Positions 1-7,372 of a stretch of 29,599 bases of DNA are shown here, piece after piece (the first letter of the stretch is position 1; each line of letters opens with the position of its first letter). The position numbers and the translations under genes are program-made. This DNA is from an uncultured Clostridium sp. (lineage in GTDB: Bacteria; Bacillota; Clostridia; Lachnospirales; Lachnospiraceae): NCBI GenBank assembly GCA_900541315.1, contig UQJF01000022.1, positions 1 through 29,599 of the forward strand, written 5' to 3'. The notes under the pieces are model-generated. The model made no database searches. It was not told the DNA's origin and was given only the letters and a program-made list of their open reading frames with translations.

Positions 1-123
1 CAGATGGAAATTCAGGCAAGTCATTATGCGAAATGTGAATGATACAGTACACTAGGGCGGCTTGTTAGATAAATATCTTGTCTGCCCAAAGAAGCTCTCG
101 TGGAGATTGAATGCATTGCTGCA

Positions 124-138
124 TGTGATTGAATCACA
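124..138. promoter_or_regulatory. 15-bp palindrome, candidate operator upstream of yeiH
   Basis: The sequence TGTGATT-G-AATCACA is a perfect inverted repeat with 7-bp arms. It lies about 70 bases upstream of the predicted promoter of the exporter gene. The half-site resembles CRP/FNR-superfamily half-sites (TGTGA...TCACA), but the spacing is 5 rather than the classical 6. The binding protein is unknown. Confidence 0.35.
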
Positions 139-208
139 ATCCTTCACTCGGAATACAGACCAGCGCACACGGTATGATACAAATATGTGCAAATAAATTC
201 AAATGTTG

Positions 209-238
209 TTCAATAGCATGTTTTTTAGAGGATACAAT
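209..238 (+). promoter_or_regulatory. possible sigma-A promoter of yeiH
   Basis: TTCAAT at 209-214 and TACAAT at 233-238 are separated by 18 bases, which leaves about 30 bases to the ATG at 273. The -10 box is one base from consensus and the -35 is weak. It is the best candidate in the gap. Confidence 0.4.
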
Positions 239-272
239 ATTTGTCTCGATAGGAACATCGGAAGGAGTACAC

Positions 273-1340
273 ATGAGTCAAAAACAAAATAGCATAAAAT
301 ATGGAAAAATGTTTGCTATTATATTATGCCTTATCATTGGAGCATTAGCAAATCAGAGCACTTCGCTACAAAAGGTCTTACTTGGACGCACAGTTATTGG
401 CGGACCGATGGTTGCCTTGCTGGTTACCATGGTCTTCTGCAATTTGTTACCCACGGTGAGTAAAGAATTCAAAGAAGGTACCACCTATTGCTCAAAACAA
501 TTCTTAAATTGGGGTACTATTGCAACTGGTGGAACACTAAGCTTTGCGGCAATTCTCGGAACCGGTGTAAAGGCGTTACCTCTGATTGTTATCAATGTTA
601 TTCTTAGCTTTAGTGTTGCACTTTTAATTGGCAAAAAACTAGGCGTTACCCAAAATACTTCTATTTTAGTTGGTGGAGGCACTGCTATTTGTGGAGGTAC
701 CGCTATTGCAACATTAAGTCGTATAATTAAAGCGAAAGAAGAGGAAATTGCTTTTGCGATGGCAGCAATTTTCCTCTTCGATACACTGGCAGCATTTTCT
801 TATCCGTATTTAATGACCGCATTGGGATTCACTCCAAATCAGTTTGCCTTTGTTGCAGGTGCGGCAATCAATGACACATCCTCTGTAGCAGGTGCACAGG
901 CAACTTACCAGAGCATGATTGGGGATGCCTCTTTTCAAGGAGCACTTAATGTTAAACTTGTTCGTACAACCATGCTGATATTTGTTGCTCTGGCATGGAC
1001 ATTTATAGTAGCCGCTCAATCAAAAAAGGACAGTGCTGCGTCCCAAAATAGCAACATCTTTTCGGTGATTCAAAAATCTTTTCCGATGTTTATTCTGTGG
1101 TTTGTCCTTATGGCAGGTCTGAATACTATAGGCGTGTTCTCTGATACAGGCGTTAGTTTTCTCTCTAAGTGCGGAAAGTTTTTATTCTCAGCAGCACTTG
1201 CCGGTGTTGGTTTTAAAATCAAGTTTAAAGACGTATTCTCTAAGGGCTTAAAACCTATCGCTCTAGGCGGTGTCACATGGATATGCGTTGCCTTGTGTTC
1301 GTTTGCGTTTGCTTTTATCTTTTCGGGCTACGTTGGCTAA
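273..1340 (+). CDS. yeiH: YeiH family putative sulfate/anion exporter, multi-pass membrane protein
   Basis: This 355-residue, very hydrophobic protein matches the UPF0324/YeiH family (Cons_hypoth698), whose members have about ten membrane helices. Family hallmarks that can be seen are the early helix with the ALANQ segment, the Gly-rich stretch GGGTAICGGTAIATL and the AAINDTSSVAGAQA motif of the second half. The ATG at 273 is chosen because a strong ribosome site (GGAAGGAG) lies 6-7 bases upstream and because the family starts with a short cytoplasmic tail. The reading frame stays open back to 129, but that extension has no ribosome site and looks non-coding. YeiH proteins are annotated as sulfate exporters on thin evidence, so the substrate is uncertain. 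The usual LysR-type regulator neighbour is not seen. Downstream lies the debris of an HxlR regulator gene on the same strand. Confidence 0.85.
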   Translation: MSQKQNSIKYGKMFAIILCLIIGALANQSTSLQKVLLGRTVIGGPMVALLVTMVFCNLLPTVSKEFKEGTTYCSKQFLNWGTIATGGTLSFAAILGTGVKALPLIVINVILSFSVALLIGKKLGVTQNTSILVGGGTAICGGTAIATLSRIIKAKEEEIAFAMAAIFLFDTLAAFSYPYLMTALGFTPNQFAFVAGAAINDTSSVAGAQATYQSMIGDASFQGALNVKLVRTTMLIFVALAWTFIVAAQSKKDSAASQNSNIFSVIQKSFPMFILWFVLMAGLNTIGVFSDTGVSFLSKCGKFLFSAALAGVGFKIKFKDVFSKGLKPIALGGVTWICVALCSFAFAFIFSGYVG

Positions 1341-1344
1341 AAAT

Positions 1345-1510
1345 CATCAGGCTATCTCAAACCACCAAAAGGATTTAAATCTTTTGCACCGTCTACGCCG
1401 AAGTACCGTATCGAGTAGATTATACCTTAACAGAGCTGGGATACAGCTTAAAGCCTATTCTGGATGTCATGTGGGTCTGGGGTGAGGAATATCAAAAACA
1501 GGCACAGTGA
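1345..1510 (+). pseudogene. decayed HxlR-family transcription regulator, C-terminal remnant
   Basis: The frame running 1400-1510 encodes EVPYRVDYTLTELGYSLKPI followed by LDVMWVWGEEYQKQAQ and a stop. That is the classic C-terminal wing and helix of HxlR regulators (pattern VEYsLTelGxsLxPvLdxmxxWG). Just upstream, another frame encodes KDLNLLHR (1370-1392), which fits the preceding 'KDGLIxR' part, so a frameshift lies near 1388-1391. A TAA at 1376 closes the C-terminal frame. The helix-turn-helix part is missing, because the remnant starts right after the yeiH stop codon. It is best read as a truncated, frameshifted gene whose own terminator (1494-1525) survives. Confidence 0.7.
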
Positions 1511-1525
1511 TCTGCGCCTGTTTTT
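1494..1525 (+). terminator. intrinsic terminator after HxlR remnant
   Basis: The 10-bp stem AAAAACAGGC / GCCTGTTTTT is extended inward by CAG/CTG across one mismatch, with a TGAT loop and a five-T run. It would also end yeiH transcripts. The A-run on the left arm makes it potentially bidirectional, so it may also serve minus-strand transcripts from the FKBP remnant. Confidence 0.8.
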
Positions 1526-1537
1526 ATATCATCCCAA

Positions 1538-1583
1538 ACTCACAAACCCAGCGTTGACACGCTTATATGCCTGCTGCCGCAGG
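1538..1583. repeat. short intergenic repeat, copy 1 (see 7209-7253)
   Basis: This 46-base stretch runs from ACTCACAAACCC to CTGCTGCCGCAGG. It is recognisably similar, by eye roughly three quarters identical, to 7209-7253, in the same orientation. Both contain a GCG-TTGAC/CTGAC-CGC segment and end in a CTGCTGxCGCAGG half-hairpin. It lies 10 bases beyond the stop of the FKBP remnant. Confidence 0.5.
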
Positions 1584-1593
1584 GCGGTCTGTC

Positions 1594-1758
1594 TTATTTT
1601 ACTTCAACCAGTTCGATCTTAAAATTCAGCTCTTTTCCTGCCATTTCATGATTTGTATCAAAGGTAATGGTTTTTTCTGTCTTAGCAGTAACTTTTACAG
1701 GGAATGGCAGCCCCATCTGGTTGGTAAGATATACCTGCTGTCCACTTTGCAGACTCAT
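1594..1758 (-). pseudogene. 3' fragment of an FKBP/SlyD-type peptidyl-prolyl isomerase gene
   Basis: Reading the minus strand from 1758 gives MSLQSGQQVYLTNQMGLPFP, then KVTAKTEKTITFDTNHEMAG, KELNFKIELVEVK and a stop at 1594-1596. The NHEMAGKELNFKIELVEV segment is the signature C-terminus of SlyD-like FKBP isomerases (NHPLAGKTLxFxVxVxxV). Only about 54 of the expected 140-160 residues are present; the N-terminal FKBP half and any start region are absent. The frame upstream hits TGA at 1774-1776. At its 5' edge it is joined out of frame to an hsdR fragment. It is dead as an isomerase unless the rest is elsewhere. Confidence 0.8.
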
Positions 1759-1987
1759 ATACTGTATGGTTATTCACACGAGTCATCACACGCATGAATT
1801 CTTCATCTGACAAATCTGCAGAACCTTTCTTTTCAATCAGAACATTTTCATTGACCTTGCAGAAGCATTTCCTGAAATTATCCTTGATGTCAATGAGATT
1901 AGACATCTTGATATAGTCATATCCCAGGTCTCTAAGACGTTCGATCAGCAACGCTTCCACGTTGTATTCTGATTGCACTCGTGCCAT
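1750..1987 (-). pseudogene. hsdR: 5' fragment of a type I restriction enzyme R subunit gene (hsdR)
   Basis: The minus strand from ATG 1987 encodes MARVQSEYNVEALLIERLRD, LGYDYIKMSN, then a segment with LSDEEFMRVMTRVNNHTVYE followed by SAK. This matches the HsdR N-terminus (ExxLIexLxxLGYxyv ... LsdxEFxrvlxhL...xvfexAK). A full R subunit is around 1000 residues; here about 80 remain before the frame runs into FKBP DNA near 1745-1755 and ends at 1682 in unrelated residues. The native ribosome site (AGGGGGATATA before ATG) is intact, so the fragment may still be transcribed and translated. No hsdM or hsdS is in the window. The remnant suggests a deletion that removed the rest of a restriction locus and the front of the FKBP gene. 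Confidence 0.7.
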
Positions 1988-2029
1988 TATATCCCCCTTA
2001 TACCACCTTTTATTTTACATACTCGTAAA

Positions 2030-2246
2030 ATATGATGTTGGGGTCAAAAGGTATTTTGCCCCCTCTGATACCGAATTGCTACGTGCTTTGCACTCCCGCA
2101 ATTCTAAAAACATTCGTAATCCGCTCATTCTTCTTCAAAAAATGGCTTCTTACTCATGTTTTTGGCGGGTCCCAAGTTCACAAATCCTCCTGCAAGCAAG
2201 CTTGCACCGGATTTATGACCTTTTGACCCTGGTATCAAAATATACG
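2030..2246. repeat. intergenic inverted-repeat element, family A, full copy
   Basis: The element begins near the ATGATGTTGGGGTCAAAAGG at 2033 and ends with the complementary ACCTTTTGACCC (2218-2229) and GGTATCAAAATAT. The 12-bp core GGGTCAAAAGGT is exact in both ends. Inside are a second GCCCCC arm and the palindrome GCAAGCAAGCTTGC (2193-2206). Positions 2121-2208 reappear in inverted orientation at 23440-23524 at roughly 80 percent identity by eye. It fills the gap between the hsdR remnant and the sensor kinase gene. It carries no transposase, so it resembles a MITE or other small non-autonomous element. Confidence 0.65.
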
Positions 2247-2262
2247 TTATATATATAAAATT

Positions 2263-3669
2263 TTATAGAGAGGTAGAACCTGGCAGTGAGAAGATAAACT
2301 CGGTTCCCACACCTTCTGTGCTGATCACATCAATGTTTTCCCCATGTGCCTGAATGATCTCTTTTACAATAGAAAGTCCCAGACCGGTGCCACGTTTGTC
2401 TTTGCCTCTGGAAAGGTCAGTCTTGTAGAAGCGGTCCCAGATTTTTTTAATACTGTCTCTGGGAATGCCGATACCTGTATCTTTTACAGAAATAAAGATC
2501 TTTTCGTATTTGCTGGATGCCTGGATATAGATCACAGAGTCATCGTGGCTGAATTTGATGGCATTGTCGATGAGATTATAAAGGACCTGCTGGATCTTTC
2601 CCATGTCAGCATAGACCATCTGGATGTTATCAGAAAATGTAAGGTCAAAACGGATATGTCTGGAGTCGCAGGTGCCTTCAAAAGAAGCGGCTGTGTCCTT
2701 GATTACCCGGTTGATGTCAAAATTGGTCCTGGATAAAAAGCCTTTTGCATCTAAGGAGTTTAAGGTCAGCATGCTTTCTGTCAGTTTATGAAGGCGTTCT
2801 GTCTCAGAAATAACTCTGGATAAGTATTTTTCATACATTTCCGGTGGAATGGTGCCATCTAAAATAGCTTCAAGGTAACCTTTGATAGAGGTCAGCGGTG
2901 AGCGGAAATCATGGGAGACATTGGCAATGAAATTGCGCTGGTATTCCTCCATTTTATTAAGCTCATCAGACATATAATTTAAGGTGTTGGAAAGATAGCC
3001 CATTTCATCGTGTGCATTTACCTTGATCCGGTAGTTTAGATTGCCGGCAGCGTATTCATTGGCGCCTGCTGCGATTTTTCGCAGGGGCAGATATACAGTG
3101 ATGGTAAATACCACAAGGATGACCAGTGACAAAGCAAAGATGATGGCACAGGTCATATAGAGGATATCTAAAATATGGCTCTGGGAATCGGCGATCTCAC
3201 TGACCGGCAGGTGGATGAGTACATAGCCATAAGTGGTATAATTGCCGGTTACAGGAGCAGATACGCTGAGTACATTCTGGTCAAAAAGCTTATAATAGGT
3301 GCCAATGGTATAGGAACGGTTTCCGGTAGCAGTGGGGTCAAAATCTGGGATGATGGTATGGATCCTGGCGCCATTTTTGCTGTCCATGATCACAACGCCG
3401 CTTTTATTGACTACCCATATTTCTGTGCGCAGGTAGGTTGACACATTTTTCAGCTGGGTGGAAAAAAGATCCATATCCTGATGCTGGCCCTGGTACATAA
3501 GGCTGCAGGAGGCAGCAATATCATTTGCCTCATCGTATAAGGCATTGGCACGGTCTTTGACCAGATAATCACGGGTTATGCCGGAAGAAAAAGTGGCAAT
3601 GGTAAGTACGCTTAAAAGGCCGAAGATCAGATAACCCAGTATAAATTTAGAGTAAAGAGAGCGGGCCAT
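2263..3669 (-). CDS. membrane sensor histidine kinase (PhoR/ResE-like)
   Basis: This 468-residue two-component sensor has one membrane helix at about 8-28, an extracytoplasmic sensing domain at about 30-168 and a second helix at 169-194. A HAMP linker (about 195-245) follows, then the HisKA domain with phospho-acceptor H253 in NVSHDFRSPLTSIKGYLEA, and the ATPase domain with N-box NLIDNAIKF (365-373), G1 box DTGIGIP (397-403) and G2 box RGTGLGLSIV (426-435). All catalytic motifs are intact. The extracytoplasmic region is PAS/Cache-like in size, but its ligand cannot be read. It starts 4 bases after its partner regulator ends, with a GAGGTGATC ribosome site, so the two are co-transcribed. It is a PhoR/WalK/ResE-class kinase by architecture; the regulon is unknown. 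Confidence 0.92.
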   Translation of the reverse strand: MARSLYSKFILGYLIFGLLSVLTIATFSSGITRDYLVKDRANALYDEANDIAASCSLMYQGQHQDMDLFSTQLKNVSTYLRTEIWVVNKSGVVIMDSKNGARIHTIIPDFDPTATGNRSYTIGTYYKLFDQNVLSVSAPVTGNYTTYGYVLIHLPVSEIADSQSHILDILYMTCAIIFALSLVILVVFTITVYLPLRKIAAGANEYAAGNLNYRIKVNAHDEMGYLSNTLNYMSDELNKMEEYQRNFIANVSHDFRSPLTSIKGYLEAILDGTIPPEMYEKYLSRVISETERLHKLTESMLTLNSLDAKGFLSRTNFDINRVIKDTAASFEGTCDSRHIRFDLTFSDNIQMVYADMGKIQQVLYNLIDNAIKFSHDDSVIYIQASSKYEKIFISVKDTGIGIPRDSIKKIWDRFYKTDLSRGKDKRGTGLGLSIVKEIIQAHGENIDVISTEGVGTEFIFSLPGSTSL

Positions 3670-3673
3670 CTGA

Positions 3674-4384
3674 TCACCTCTTCACTTCAAACTTGTAGCC
3701 GATGCCCCATACAGTGGTAATGGCCCAGTTGCCATGATCTTTGATTTTTTCACGAAGACGTTTGATGTGGACATCTACAGTACGGGTATCACCAATGTAC
3801 TCATAACCCCAGATATGGTCCAGAAGCTGTTCTCTGGTAAATACCTGATTAGGAGAGGAAGCTAAAAAGTATAAAAGCTCCAGTTCCTTTGGAGGCATTT
3901 CAATGGAATGTCCCTTATAAATGACAGAATAGTTGGTCAGGTTTACGATCAGGTCCGGGTATTCTACATATTCGCCCTGCTGCTTTGGCTCTGATACTGC
4001 GGCAGCAGGAGAAGCCTGATAGCGGCGAAGGACTGCTTTTACCCGGGCTACCAGTTCTTTAGAATCAAATGGCTTGATCATGTAGTCATCAGCTCCAAGC
4101 TCCAGACCAAGGACCTTATCGAAGATCTCACCTTTGGCGGAGAGCATGATAATGGGCACCTGGGAACTGGTACGCAGCTCCCGGCATACCTGGTATCCGT
4201 CCATGCCCGGCAGCATCAGGTCTAAAAGGACCAGATTTGGCTTAAAATCCGGAAAACGCTTTAATGCTTCTTCCCCGTCACCTACGATCATAGTTTCATA
4301 ACATTCTTTCATCAGATAAAGCGAGATCAGTTCTGCGATGTTTGCATCGTCATCTACAATGAGTATCCGCTGTTTTTCTGCCAT
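3674..4384 (-). CDS. OmpR/PhoB-family response regulator
   Basis: This 236-residue protein has a receiver domain (1-120) with the acidic pocket D11-D12-D13, phospho-acceptor D55 in LVLLDLMLPGMDGYQ, the S/A-K switch residues in IIMLSAKGE and DDYMIKPF (conserved Lys). A short Ala/Pro-rich linker leads to a winged-helix DNA-binding domain from about 145, with the family-typical segments LTPKELELL-like (MPPKELELLYFLASSPNQVF), TRTVDVHIKRLREKI and VWGIGYKFE. The ATG at 4384 has the strong site AGGGAGGTAAC. It is the first gene of the regulator-kinase pair and lies downstream of mutS2 on the same strand. The 205-base gap between mutS2 and this gene is almost entirely a hairpin element, which ends right before the ribosome site. 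Confidence 0.94.
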   Translation of the reverse strand: MAEKQRILIVDDDANIAELISLYLMKECYETMIVGDGEEALKRFPDFKPNLVLLDLMLPGMDGYQVCRELRTSSQVPIIMLSAKGEIFDKVLGLELGADDYMIKPFDSKELVARVKAVLRRYQASPAAAVSEPKQQGEYVEYPDLIVNLTNYSVIYKGHSIEMPPKELELLYFLASSPNQVFTREQLLDHIWGYEYIGDTRTVDVHIKRLREKIKDHGNWAITTVWGIGYKFEVKR

Positions 4385-4410
4385 TGCAAGTTACCTCCCT
4401 GTATAATTAT

Positions 4411-4570
4411 CTGTTCTCCTGGAGCTGCCCATGTACCAGCTTTTGTGGCGAATCTTCCACCAGCCGCACCCGGATTTTAGAGGCGGACGCAACGCCGGAC
4501 CTCAAAATTTGGGCACAGCTGACAAAAAACTTTTCGCAAGCTCAGGTACAGAAAGAGTGCGGGAGAACAT
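4411..4570. repeat. large imperfect-palindrome element, family B, copy 1
   Basis: The ends are TGTTCTCC (4412) and GGGAGAACA (4561-4569). The whole 160 bases fold on themselves: GTACCAGCTTTTGTGGCGAA near the left pairs with TTCGCAAGCTCAGGTAC near the right, and the inner GCCGCACCCGGATTTTAGAG pairs with CTCAAAATTTGGGCACAGC. Read on the minus strand it aligns end to end with 16162-16326. The stretches TTTCTGTACCTGA, GTGCCCAAATTT, CCGGGTGC/TTCGGGTGC and CCACAAAAGC are shared. It occupies the leader of the response-regulator gene, downstream of mutS2. Confidence 0.75.
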
Positions 4571-4589
4571 TTACGGTTGTGATCTGATT

Positions 4590-7100
4590 TTACTTAAATG
4601 TAACGATGGTCACACCGGTTCCGCCTTCGCCGAATTCGCCCAGGCGGAAATCTTTTACGTATTTTAATTGTTTTAATCGTTTGTGGCAGGCAGTTTTTAA
4701 TGCTCCTGTGCCTCGCCCGTGGACTACACGTACGCTTGGCAGATGGGCCAGATATGCGTCATCCAGATATTTCTCCATAGCAGGAACAGCTTCATCTGTA
4801 GTCATGCCGATGAGATTGACTTCCGGTGAAACAGAGAAGGATTTTGACATTTTGATCTGTCCGGAGCCGGAATGAGAGCCCTTTGCCTGTGAAAAGGTCT
4901 TCTTGGATTTACTGGTTCCTGTTCCGGAAACAGCACCGTAGGAGCGGGATGAGCCGTCTCCTAATGTGGCGCTGATATCGTCTTCACGGATCAGCTCAAT
5001 ATCCCGTATATTGACTTTGGAACGCAGGATACCCATCTGTACAAACAGATTCCCGGTACTGTCCGGAAGAGAACTGACAGTACCCTTTAAGTTCATGGAA
5101 AGGACCTTGACGCCGTCACCGATCTTTAATTTTTTCGCTGAAACCGGCTGGCTCGGGCCTTTGGCTTTAACTGCCAGTTTGTCATCCGTTTTCTTTAGCT
5201 GTTCCCGTAATTTGGTGCGCTGTGCTTCTAATTCTTTATTTACCCCGGAGTCTGCAGCCAGTTTGTTGATCTGGCGGATGGTCTGGTCTGCAGTTTCCTT
5301 GGCTTCGCGCAGGATGCGCTGTGCTTCTTCAGCTGCATTGCGGATCATCTTGTCTTTGCGTTCATCCAGATGCTCTTCCTTGCGGGTGAGACGGGATTTT
5401 AACTGGGCGATCTCTTCTTTATAGGAGCGGATCTCCTCCTGTTCTTTTTCAATGGTCACACGGCTGTTTTCCAGGCTGGTGAGCAGATCCTCAAAGGACT
5501 CATCTTTGGCTTCCAGATGGTTTTTTGCATCCTCGATAATGTAATCCGGCAGTCCAAGCTTTTTGGAAATAGCAAAAGCATTACTCTTTCCTGGAACACC
5601 GATGAGCAGGCGGTAAGTTGGCTGCAGGGTTTCAACGTTAAATTCGCAGCAGGCATTTTCCACCCCCGGTGTGGTAAGGGCAAATACCTTTAATTCGCTG
5701 TAATGGGTAGTTGCCATGGTGCGGCATTTCATATTGTGTAAAAATGACAGCATGGCAATGGCAAGAGCAGCGCCTTCAGTAGGATCAGTGCCGGCTCCCA
5801 GCTCATCGAAAAGACAGAGAGAACGGGAGTCTGCCTCACTTAAGATGCGGACGGTATTGGTCATATGGGCAGAGAAGGTACTTAAGCTCTGCTCAATGCT
5901 CTGTTCATCACCGATATCCGCGAATACATTGTCAAAAACAGCTAATTCAGAGCCTTCCCAGGCTGGAATGTGAAGTCCCGCCTGCCCCATTAATGTAAAA
6001 AGCCCCACTGTTTTTAAGGAAACGGTCTTACCTCCGGTATTAGGGCCTGTTACGATCAGCAGGTCAAAGTCTTTTCCAAGCCATACATTAATAGGAACAG
6101 CTTTTTTCTGGTCCAGCAACGGGTGGCGGCCGTCTTTGATGTTGATATAGCCTTTATCGTTGAAAATGGGGGCTGTACAGCGGTACTGGTGGGATAAGGC
6201 TGCTTTGGCAAAAATGAAATCCAGTTGGGCTAACAGCTCCATATCTAACTGCAGTTCTTCTATGTGCGGTGCTGTCTGGTTGCTTAAAGAAGCTAAAACA
6301 GCCTCGATCTCTTTTTGCTCCTGGATTTCCAGCTCACGGATCTCATTGTTTAATTTTACAATGGTCATTGGCTCGATAAAAAGGGTAGAGCCTGTGGCAG
6401 ACTGGTCATGGACCATGCCGGATACCTGGCTTTTGTACTCTGATTTAACAGGGAGACAGTACCGGCCGTCACGCATGGTGATCACAGCGTCCTGTAAATA
6501 GGTACGGTGGGAGTTCAGGATAGAGTTCAACTGGGTATGGATACGGTCTGCGCAGGCTTTTAAGGAACGGCGCACATGGGACAGACCGGGACTTGCGTCA
6601 TCAGCAATCTCATCTTCAGAAAGGATGCAGCGCTTGATCTCATTGTTCACCGGTGTAAGCGGCTCTAAGGCCTGGAATAAGGGGTCTAAGGAGTCAGGCG
6701 CATATTCTTCAGCTGCTGTCTGTTTAGGAGGCTGCTGTCCCGGAAAACGTGGTGTAAAGGTGTTTTCAGGAATATCCTGACGGCCGTAGGCTTTAGCACG
6801 GGCAGTGACGGTAAGGACGGAGCTGATGGAAAGCAGTTCGCTGATGCTTAAGGAGCTGCCAATCTCCAGGCGTTTTAAGGAGCTGCCGATATCCCGCAAG
6901 CCAGAGAAAGATACTGTACCTTTTAAGCGGACTCTGTCAGCTGCATCTGTGGTCTGCGCCTGCCAGGTACGTACCTCTTCCAGATCTGAAGATGGAACAA
7001 GATCCCGGCAGAGGGATTTTCCCAGCGGGGAAGCCGCATGGGATTCCAGCTGTGTGATGATCTTTGTATATTCTAAAGTTTTTAAGGCTTTTTGGTTCAT
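4590..7100 (-). CDS. mutS2: endonuclease MutS2 (MutS-like ATPase with Smr domain)
   Basis: This protein is 836 residues from the ATG at 7100. MutS2 acts on branched DNA to limit homologous recombination and is also reported to rescue collided ribosomes. Visible are the MutS core, Walker A GPNTGGKT (352-359), the ABC-type signature around LSTFSAHMTN, Walker B LFDELGAGTDPTEGAAL, a long coiled-coil region, a KOW-like segment and a C-terminal Smr domain (about 761-836) with HGRGTGALKTACHKRL. The Smr motif that is often LDLRG reads VNLIGM here. A Pro/Gln-rich insert of about 20 residues (PRFPGQQPPKQTAAEEY) lengthens it relative to the usual 780-790. The start is placed at the MNQKALKTLEY methionine, which has GGAGG 11 bases upstream and aligns with family N-termini; the frame is open to 7136. 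Confidence 0.95.
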   Translation of the reverse strand: MNQKALKTLEYTKIITQLESHAASPLGKSLCRDLVPSSDLEEVRTWQAQTTDAADRVRLKGTVSFSGLRDIGSSLKRLEIGSSLSISELLSISSVLTVTARAKAYGRQDIPENTFTPRFPGQQPPKQTAAEEYAPDSLDPLFQALEPLTPVNNEIKRCILSEDEIADDASPGLSHVRRSLKACADRIHTQLNSILNSHRTYLQDAVITMRDGRYCLPVKSEYKSQVSGMVHDQSATGSTLFIEPMTIVKLNNEIRELEIQEQKEIEAVLASLSNQTAPHIEELQLDMELLAQLDFIFAKAALSHQYRCTAPIFNDKGYINIKDGRHPLLDQKKAVPINVWLGKDFDLLIVTGPNTGGKTVSLKTVGLFTLMGQAGLHIPAWEGSELAVFDNVFADIGDEQSIEQSLSTFSAHMTNTVRILSEADSRSLCLFDELGAGTDPTEGAALAIAMLSFLHNMKCRTMATTHYSELKVFALTTPGVENACCEFNVETLQPTYRLLIGVPGKSNAFAISKKLGLPDYIIEDAKNHLEAKDESFEDLLTSLENSRVTIEKEQEEIRSYKEEIAQLKSRLTRKEEHLDERKDKMIRNAAEEAQRILREAKETADQTIRQINKLAADSGVNKELEAQRTKLREQLKKTDDKLAVKAKGPSQPVSAKKLKIGDGVKVLSMNLKGTVSSLPDSTGNLFVQMGILRSKVNIRDIELIREDDISATLGDGSSRSYGAVSGTGTSKSKKTFSQAKGSHSGSGQIKMSKSFSVSPEVNLIGMTTDEAVPAMEKYLDDAYLAHLPSVRVVHGRGTGALKTACHKRLKQLKYVKDFRLGEFGEGGTGVTIVTFK

Positions 7101-7208
7101 ATTTATTGGTTCCTCCAGGTATTGCATAAGGTTCACGCAACAGACCTGTGCTTACGCAAGGGGGCTGTTTCGTTGAAATGTTTCTTACAGAGTGGGCGTG
7201 AAAGGTTC

Positions 7209-7253
7209 ACTCACAGCCCTGCGCTGACGCGCTCTGCTGTCTGCTGGCGCAGG
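7209..7253. repeat. short intergenic repeat, copy 2, with hairpin, in mutS2 leader
   Basis: This stretch is similar to 1538-1583 in the same orientation. Here the repeat forms a closed hairpin, with CCTGCGC at 7218-7224 pairing with GCGCAGG at 7247-7253. It lies between the predicted mutS2 promoter and its start codon, so it would be in the mutS2 5' leader RNA. Confidence 0.5.
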
Positions 7254-7254
7254 T

Positions 7255-7289
7255 AAAAACAAATGCCGCCGTTGGCGTCGCTTGTTTTT
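7255..7289 (-). terminator. terminator-like hairpin in the mutS2 leader, possible attenuator
   Basis: The outer stem AAAAACAA (7255-7262) / TTGTTTTT (7282-7289) and the inner stem CGCC/GGCG with a GTT loop make an intrinsic-terminator shape that works on either strand. On the minus strand it lies downstream of the predicted mutS2 promoter (7305-7313) and about 155 bases before the start codon. There it could terminate or attenuate mutS2 transcription. On the plus strand nothing upstream needs ending. Confidence 0.5.
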
Positions 7290-7304
7290 CTGCTGTGCCT
7301 TTAC

Positions 7305-7313
7305 ATTATAACA
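7305..7313 (-). promoter_or_regulatory. extended -10 promoter candidate for mutS2
   Basis: The minus strand reads TGTTATAAT, a perfect TATAAT with the TG of an extended -10. The matching -35 position (TAGTAA) is poor, which extended -10 promoters tolerate. It implies a leader of roughly 200 bases containing both hairpins at 7218-7253 and 7255-7289. Confidence 0.4.
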
Positions 7314-7372
7314 GCAAATATTATGTTTTACTATGGGAAATTTCTCAGGAGAAATGGGGAGAAAACGGAGGA

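Noticed and set aside
1..42. Short open tail QMEIQASHYAKCE followed by a stop at the left edge
   Set aside because: It could be the end of a gene cut by the window, but 13 residues show no family signature and no terminator follows, so it is not annotated.
2193..2206. GCAAGCAAGCTTGC palindromes here and near 7475 and 23442 as a common protein-binding site
   Set aside because: Each copy is embedded in a larger inverted-repeat element, so the shared palindrome is better explained as part of those elements. A separate site cannot be shown.
1962..2258. 98-codon open frame on the plus strand
   Set aside because: It starts inside the hsdR remnant and runs through the family A inverted-repeat element, with no ribosome site. 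Its partial similarity to the other copy is noted as a finding rather than called a gene.
4384..4667. Two open frames on the plus strand opposite the mutS2 tail and regulator leader
   Set aside because: They lie in the palindromic family B element, where hairpin symmetry keeps frames open by chance. There is no ribosome site.
7101..7136. Longer MutS2 N-terminus
   Set aside because: The extra 12 residues are not part of the family, and the GGAGG at 11 bases supports ATG 7100.
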